Part shown: in pieces, positions 59,748-64,000 of the stretch | Numbering within the stretch: the stretch's first letter is position 1 | Layout of the letters: every line of letters starts with the position of its first letter | From: Pararge aegeria | Lineage: Eukaryota > Arthropoda > Insecta > Lepidoptera > Nymphalidae | Assembly: GCF_905163445.1 (NCBI RefSeq) | Contig: NC_053183.1 | Coordinates: forward strand, 10,292,001-10,356,000 | Direction: 5' to 3' | DNA: 64,000 nucleotides | Program-made: the position numbers and the translations under genes | Notes under the pieces: generated by a model | Told to the model about the DNA's origin: nothing | Database searches by the model: none | Seen by the model: only the letters and a program-made list of their open reading frames with translations

Positions 59748-62700
59748 TTAACACCTTCGGCAAACTTCACATTGGTACAGTGACCAGGACAACCATAGGA
59801 TCAACAGTATCAAAATACCGGCGATGAGTGCTACGAGCGGATTTTCAAATAATATTTTTGACACGGATGAGAACATGGTCGTCAACGAATATAAGGGTGA
59901 GAATTTTGCGAGCATGTATGATAAAGATGGAAATGTTTCGAGCAAATATGCCAGAACGTTATGTGAGAATTTCGCAGTCAGGGATGATATGGGAAATAGC
60001 TTTTCGAATAACGTTGGACAGGATTTTGTGTCTACAGATGACTCGGGCCAGAACTTTTCTGCAAATGATGATATGTTTGGGGATTTGTCAGACAACGATG
60101 ATTGGGGTGCATATTGTGCTGAAGACGATGAAAAGGGCGAAAATTTTGTAGCGAGTGATGACAGAGTCGAAGCAGGTTCAGGCGAGTGTTGTGAGGATGG
60201 CGATAAAATGGGCAAGAATTTTGCAGTAAACGATTTCAATGGTGAGGAATTTTCGGGTAATGATGATATTTGGGAATGTTGTGCGGATATTGATGATTCG
60301 GCTATTTGCGCTTGTGTTGAGTATGATAAAAATGGGATATATTTCCCAGCCCATGTATATAAGCTAGAGGATTTTGTCGAAGATGATTCATGAAATTGTT
60401 CATGAGTGAGTCTTGCAGACAGCGATGATTTAGATGATGCTTTTGGAAATGCAAATGATTCGCCAGGATGTTGTGTAGACGATGATGAAAATGGCAAGCA
60501 TTTTTCTGCCCACCATTTCAAGGCCGAGTAATATTTAGAGAATAATGATTCAGGTGAGCGTTGTGAGGACATGGATAATTCAAGAAAGTGATGTGCGGAC
60601 AACGATTGTTCGGGTGACAGCTGTGGGTCCGGTGATTGGGATAAACGTCGATCGGTCAAAAGTGATTCCGGCAAGCTTCGTGTGGTTAACGATGAATCTG
60701 ACAAGCGCTTTGCAGACAATGATGGTTCGGCCGGTTGTTGTTCAGATAATGCTAAGAAGGGCAAGAATTTTTTAACCCACGATTTATGGGTTGATGATTC
60801 TCTCGAGACGGGTGATAGTCCAAGTGAGCGTTGTGCTGCTAATGATGGTTGTGTGGCTAATTTTGATTCAGATATGCGTTGCGTAGATAATAATGAATCA
60901 GGTGAGCGTGGTGGCCTCAAAGGTGATACGGACAAGTTTTGAACAGATGAAGTTGATTCGAGAGAGTGCTTTGCAGATCGTTGTTCGAAGGATGCTGAAG
61001 GCAAAAACTTTGTGGCCCACGATTTCCAAGTTACGGGTTTTAAAGGTGATGATGACACAGCCGTCAAATTAGGTGAGTACTGTGCGGCCAATGACGACTC
61101 AGGCAAGCATTGTTTGGGCAATAAGGATTCAGGTGATTGTTGGAACGACAAAGTAGATTCGGACGAGCGCTGTGACGACAAAGGTAATTCAGACAAGTGT
61201 TGCACAGACGAAGTTGATTCGGGAGTTTTCTTTCCAGCCAACGATAAATCGGGCAAGCCTTGTGTGGATAATGATGATTTGGGCAAGCTCTGTGTGGATA
61301 GAGGTAACTCGGGTGATCGTTGTGCGGACAAAGGTGATCTATCCGATTGCTGCGTAGGTAATGTTGATTCAGATGACTGTTGTTCAGATAACGCTGAAAA
61401 AGGCAAAAACTTGCCTGCCCATGATTTCAAGATCGAGGATTTCCTTGGTGACGATGATTCTTGCGAAGATTTGGGAAAGTGGTTTGAAGGAAATATACCG
61501 GGCGACTGTTGTGTCAACGATGCATCAGGTAATTGTGCAACCAACGATGACTCTAGTGAGGGTTGTGTGGCCAGCGTTGAATTCGGTAAATGATCTGAGG
61601 ACAACGGTGGGTGCGGTTGACGTTGTGTGGTCAACAATGATTCAGGCGTATGTGGCGAACTCTGAGCAGACAAATGTAATCCGGGCAAGCGTTTCGAATC
61701 AGGCGAATCAGGCAAAAGTTGTGTAGCCAACGATGATTCAGCAGATTGTTGTTGTTCGGAAGGCGCCGATAAGGGCATAACTTTTTCTATCCATGATTTT
61801 AATGTCGATGATTTTCTGGGCGATGTTAGATATGAAGGTTCAGGGAAGCGTTGAGTTTGTATCGACGAATCAGGCAAGCGTTGTGGATGTAAATGTGATT
61901 GTGAGGTTAATGGTGATCCAAGTGAGCGTTGTGCGGCCAAGTGTGAATCAGGTGATTGTTGTGAAGTCAACGATGAAACAGCTGATTCTTGTTCAGAACT
62001 TGCTGAAGATGGCAAAAAAATTTTCGAGGGTTTCATGGACATTGGTAAATCGGGTGAGTGTTGAGTGGCCAACGATGATTCAGGATAGGGTTGAGGAGGC
62101 AAAACTGATTTAGACGAATGCTGTGCTGCCAACGATGATTTAGGCGGATGTTGTGTCGCTGAAAATGGTAAAAACTTTTCAGTCCATGATTGTAACATCG
62201 ATAATTTTTTGGGCGATGTCATTGATGAAGGTTCAGACAGTTGATGTGTGAGCATTGATAAATCAGGTAAACGTTCGTTATCAGGTTCGCGCGAGCGTTG
62301 TGTGTTTATATTTGCTTCGGGCAAGTGTTGCGTAGGCAAAGGTGATTTATACGATGCTAACACTGAATCGGGCGAGTGGGGTGTGGCTGATAATGAAGCA
62401 GGCGAGCTTTGTATGGTCAAAGGTAATTCTGGGGAGCGTTGCGTGGGCAGAGCTGAATCGGGGGGTTGTTGTGCGGCTAAAGGTGATTCAAATGTTTCAG
62501 GCAAGCCTGTTGCAACCAACGGAGACTGGTGCGAACGTTGAGCCAGTAACGGTGATTCGGGTAACTTTTGCGCGTTCAACGACGATTTTAACAAGGGTTG
62601 TGAAGATAAGAATGATGCGTCTGATTGTTTTTCGGCTGTTTTTGATGCTGAAAAGGGAAAAAGTTTTCCAGCCTCCGATTTCATGGTTGACGATTTTCTG

Positions 62701-64000
62701 GTCAATGTTGACATCTGTTCTGATCGCTGCAAACTTGGTCTGGGCAATGATGATTCAGGTGATCGTTGTGCAGGCAACGATAATTCGGCAGAGTGCTGTG
62801 CATGTGGTTCGGGCGAGAATTCAGGAGTTATAAAAGGTGACTTGAACAGGCGTTGTTTGGATGGCGATGAAACAGGCGTGCCTTGCGTAGGTGATTTCGA
62901 TTCAGGTGAGCGTTGTCTGGCTAGCGCTGATTCAGGAGAGAGTTGTGCACCCAACACAGATTCAGACGATTGTTGTGCAAACACGGGTGATTTGGCAAAG
63001 TGTTGGGAGGATAACGATGATTCAGCCGACTGTTGTTCAGATGAAGTTGTGAAAGGCAAGAGTTTTCCTGCCCACGATTTCAACGTCGACGATTTTCTGG
63101 TCTGTAATGTCACAGGTGCCAATTTTTTTAAGCTTTGTTCTGGCAATGTTGATTCAGGTGATCCAATTGCAATTGGTGGTTTGGGCGAGAGTTGTGCAGT
63201 CATAGGTGACCCGGGCAGGCGTTGTGCGAACTGGGATGAATCTGGCGAGAATTTCACCGTCAACGATGATTCAGGCCAGCGCTCTGCAGCCACCACCGAT
63301 TCAGGCGAGCTGGTTGCAGCCGAGGGCGATTCAGGCAAGCGTTGCGTTACCAACGTAGATTTGGGCAATTGTTGTGCAAATAACGGCAGCTCAGGCGTTT
63401 GCTGTGCTGACAAGGGTGAATGAGCCAATTGTTTTGCGGATAACGATGATTCAGCCGATTGTTGTTCGGATGACGCTGAAAAGGGCAAGAATTTTCCAGC
63501 CCACGATTTCAAGGTAGAGGATTTTCTGAAGGGTAATGATATAGGTGCTGAATCTTTCAAGCGTTGTTCGGACATCGATGATTCATTTGAGCGCTGTACA
63601 TATGGCGCTTCAGGTAGGAGTTGTGTGGATAAAGGTGACTCAGGCAAGCGTTGTGTAGCCCACGACGTTTCCGGCAAACGTTCTGCTCCAGCGGATTGAA
63701 GTGTTTCGGGCAAACGTTGTGAATTCAACGAAGATTCGGGCAATTGTTGTGTAGCCAAAAATGACTCGGGTGTCTGTTGAACTGACAAGGGTGGTTTAGC
63801 TACGCGTTGTGCGGATAACGATGATTCAACAGGTTGTTGTTCTGATGACGCTGAAAAGGGCAAGAGTTTTCCAGCCCACGATTTTAAGGTAGAGGATTTT
63901 CTGAGCGATGATGATGTATGCACTGAGTCTTGCAAGCGTTGTGCGGATGACGATGATTCAGGTGAGCGCTTTACATTTGACGCTACAAGTGGGCGTTGTG
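59748..64000 (-). CDS. Giant Ser/Pro/Gln-rich repeat protein with C-terminal transmembrane anchor (N-terminus beyond window)
   Basis: The frame is open from the right edge of the window to TAA 59750-59748, at least 1417 codons. No start lies in view: the first apparent start (63935) is TTG and the frame continues upstream of it. Most of the protein is degenerate 8-10 residue units of the form [LS]PESSL..Q[RHQ]. About every 125-165 residues a longer module interrupts them, core RKSSTLKSWAGK.LPFSASS, followed by EQQ. Some 12 or more modules occur, increasingly diverged and closely spaced toward the C-terminus. A hydrophobic segment (LVALIAGILILLILWLSWSLY) lies about 9-30 residues from the end, followed by QCEVCRRC. 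This suggests a tail-anchored or type I protein with a long low-complexity domain. I do not recognise the family. No intron is evident in 4.2 kb. Confidence 0.7.
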   Translation of the reverse strand, partial: QRPLVASNVKRSPESSSSAQRLQDSVHTSSSLRKSSTLKSWAGKLLPFSASSEQQPVESSLSAQRVAKPPLSVQQTPESFLATQQLPESSLNSQRLPETLQSAGAERLPETSWATQRLPESPLSTQLLPEAPYVQRSNESSMSEQRLKDSAPISLPFRKSSTLKSWAGKFLPFSASSEQQSAESSLSAKQLAHSPLSAQQTPELPLFAQQLPKSTLVTQRLPESPSAATSSPESVVAAERWPESSLTVKFSPDSSQFAQRLPGSPMTAQLSPKPPIAIGSPESTLPEQSLKKLAPVTLQTRKSSTLKSWAGKLLPFTTSSEQQSAESSLSSQHFAKSPVFAQQSSESVLGAQLSPESALARQRSPESKSPTQGTPVSSPSKQRLFKSPFITPEFSPEPHAQHSAELSLPAQRSPESSLPRPSLQRSEQMSTLTRKSSTMKSEAGKLFPFSASKTAEKQSDASFLSSQPLLKSSLNAQKLPESPLLAQRSHQSPLVATGLPETFESPLAAQQPPDSALPTQRSPELPLTIQSSPASLSATPHSPDSVLASYKSPLPTQHLPEANINTQRSREPDNERLPDLSMLTHQLSEPSSMTSPKKLSMLQSWTEKFLPFSATQHPPKSSLAAQHSSKSVLPPQPYPESSLATQHSPDLPMSMKPSKIFLPSSASSEQESAVSSLTSQQSPDSHLAAQRSLGSPLTSQSHLHPQRLPDSSIQTQRFPEPSYLTSPRKSSTLKSWIEKVMPLSAPSEQQQSAESSLATQLLPDSPDSKRLPGLHLSAQSSPHTPESLLTTQRQPHPPLSSDHLPNSTLATQPSLESSLVAQLPDASLTQQSPGIFPSNHFPKSSQESSSPRKSSILKSWAGKFLPFSALSEQQSSESTLPTQQSDRSPLSAQRSPELPLSTQSLPKSSLSTQGLPDLSLAGKKTPESTSSVQHLSELPLSSQRSSESTLSFQQSPESLLPKQCLPESSLAAQYSPNLTAVSSSPLKPVTWKSWATKFLPSASFEQRSAKHSLESTSSVQNLSVSPLRPPRSPDSLLSTQRISESKLATQPSLAAQRSLGLSPVSRESSTHKSWVKKFLPFLALSEQQPAEPSLSAKRLSDSSLTTRSLPESLLTDRRLSQSPDPQLSPEQSLSAHHFLELSMSSQRSPESLFSKYYSALKWWAEKCLPFSSSSTQHPGESFAFPKASSKSSLSARLTHEQFHESSSTKSSSLYTWAGKYIPFLSYSTQAQIAESSISAQHSQISSLPENSSPLKSFTAKFLPILSPSSQHSPEPASTLSSLATKFSPFSSSSAQYAPQSSLSDKSPNISSFAEKFWPESSVDTKSCPTLFEKLFPISSLTAKFSHNVLAYLLETFPSLSYMLAKFSPLYSLTTMFSSVSKILFENPLVALIAGILILLILWLSWSLYQCEVCRRC
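59950..63905 (-). repeat. Coding tandem repeats within the giant ORF (30-bp and 250-500-bp orders)
   Basis: At DNA level the plus strand shows GATTCAGGCGAGCGTTGTG-like 30-bp units throughout. A long unit with AAGGGCAAGAATTTTCCAGC, CCACGATTTCAAGGT recurs at about 63856, 63480, 63052, 62655, 62170, 61775, 61400, 61003, 60759 and 60494. The protein modules map to 63902-63834, 63527-63459, 63098-63030, 62699-62646, 62207-62157, 61817-61749, 61445-61377, 61043-60981, 60800-60738, 60527-60474, 60374-60318 and 60245-60192. Confidence 0.88.

Noticed and set aside
62683..63423. 246-codon plus-strand Asp/Cys-rich repeat protein
   Set aside because: Lies antisense to the longer uninterrupted frame, and the plus frame is broken by stops between units.
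63933..63935. Start codon of the giant minus-strand ORF at 63935
   Set aside because: The codon is TTG and the frame remains open to the window end, so the real start is outside.

Overview
This is an AT-rich, intron-rich, repeat-dense eukaryotic window. Protein similarity of the long gene, GT-AG introns, tRNA-derived SINEs and an RTE-clade LINE all point to a butterfly or moth. A nymphalid-like butterfly is my best guess from the repeat types. That placement is inference from recognised repeats and was not searched. No rRNA gene, functional tRNA gene or CRISPR array was seen.

Layout. (1) 1-3190, minus strand: an RTE-type non-LTR retrotransposon whose endonuclease/reverse-transcriptase frame is open from the ATG at 2929 to the window edge (at least 976 codons). 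A decayed relative follows at 3763-4145. (2) About 4.2-17.6 kb: apparently intergenic, with SINEs, LINE tails, inverted-repeat elements, tandem duplications and one GC-rich islet near 8.1 kb. (3) 17735-57840, plus strand: one complete 25-exon gene for a short (TMD0-less) ABCC/MRP transporter. The splice phases close exactly and give 1362 residues. The first half (TMD1 and NBD1) is spread over about 32 kb of repeat-laden introns, while the TMD2-NBD2 half occupies about 7 kb. (4) 57.8-59.2 kb: 3' flank with inverted-repeat and SINE fragments. (5) 59205-59434, minus strand: a small exon-like unit holding a 53-residue single-pass membrane ORF. (6) 59748-64000, minus strand: a giant open frame (at least 1417 codons, continuing past the window end) for a Ser/Pro/Gln-rich repeat protein with a C-terminal membrane anchor. 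I do not recognise its family.

The transporter would sit in a membrane and export organic anions or xenobiotics. It belongs to the ABCC4-like group that in Lepidoptera also includes ABCC2 and ABCC3, but which paralogue this is cannot be settled by eye. The two minus-strand membrane-anchored ORFs downstream converge with it tail to tail. Nothing in the sequence shows a functional link. The most unusual item is the giant repeat ORF, whose amphipathic-looking module (core KSWAGK.LPFS) recurs with spacing that shrinks toward the membrane anchor.
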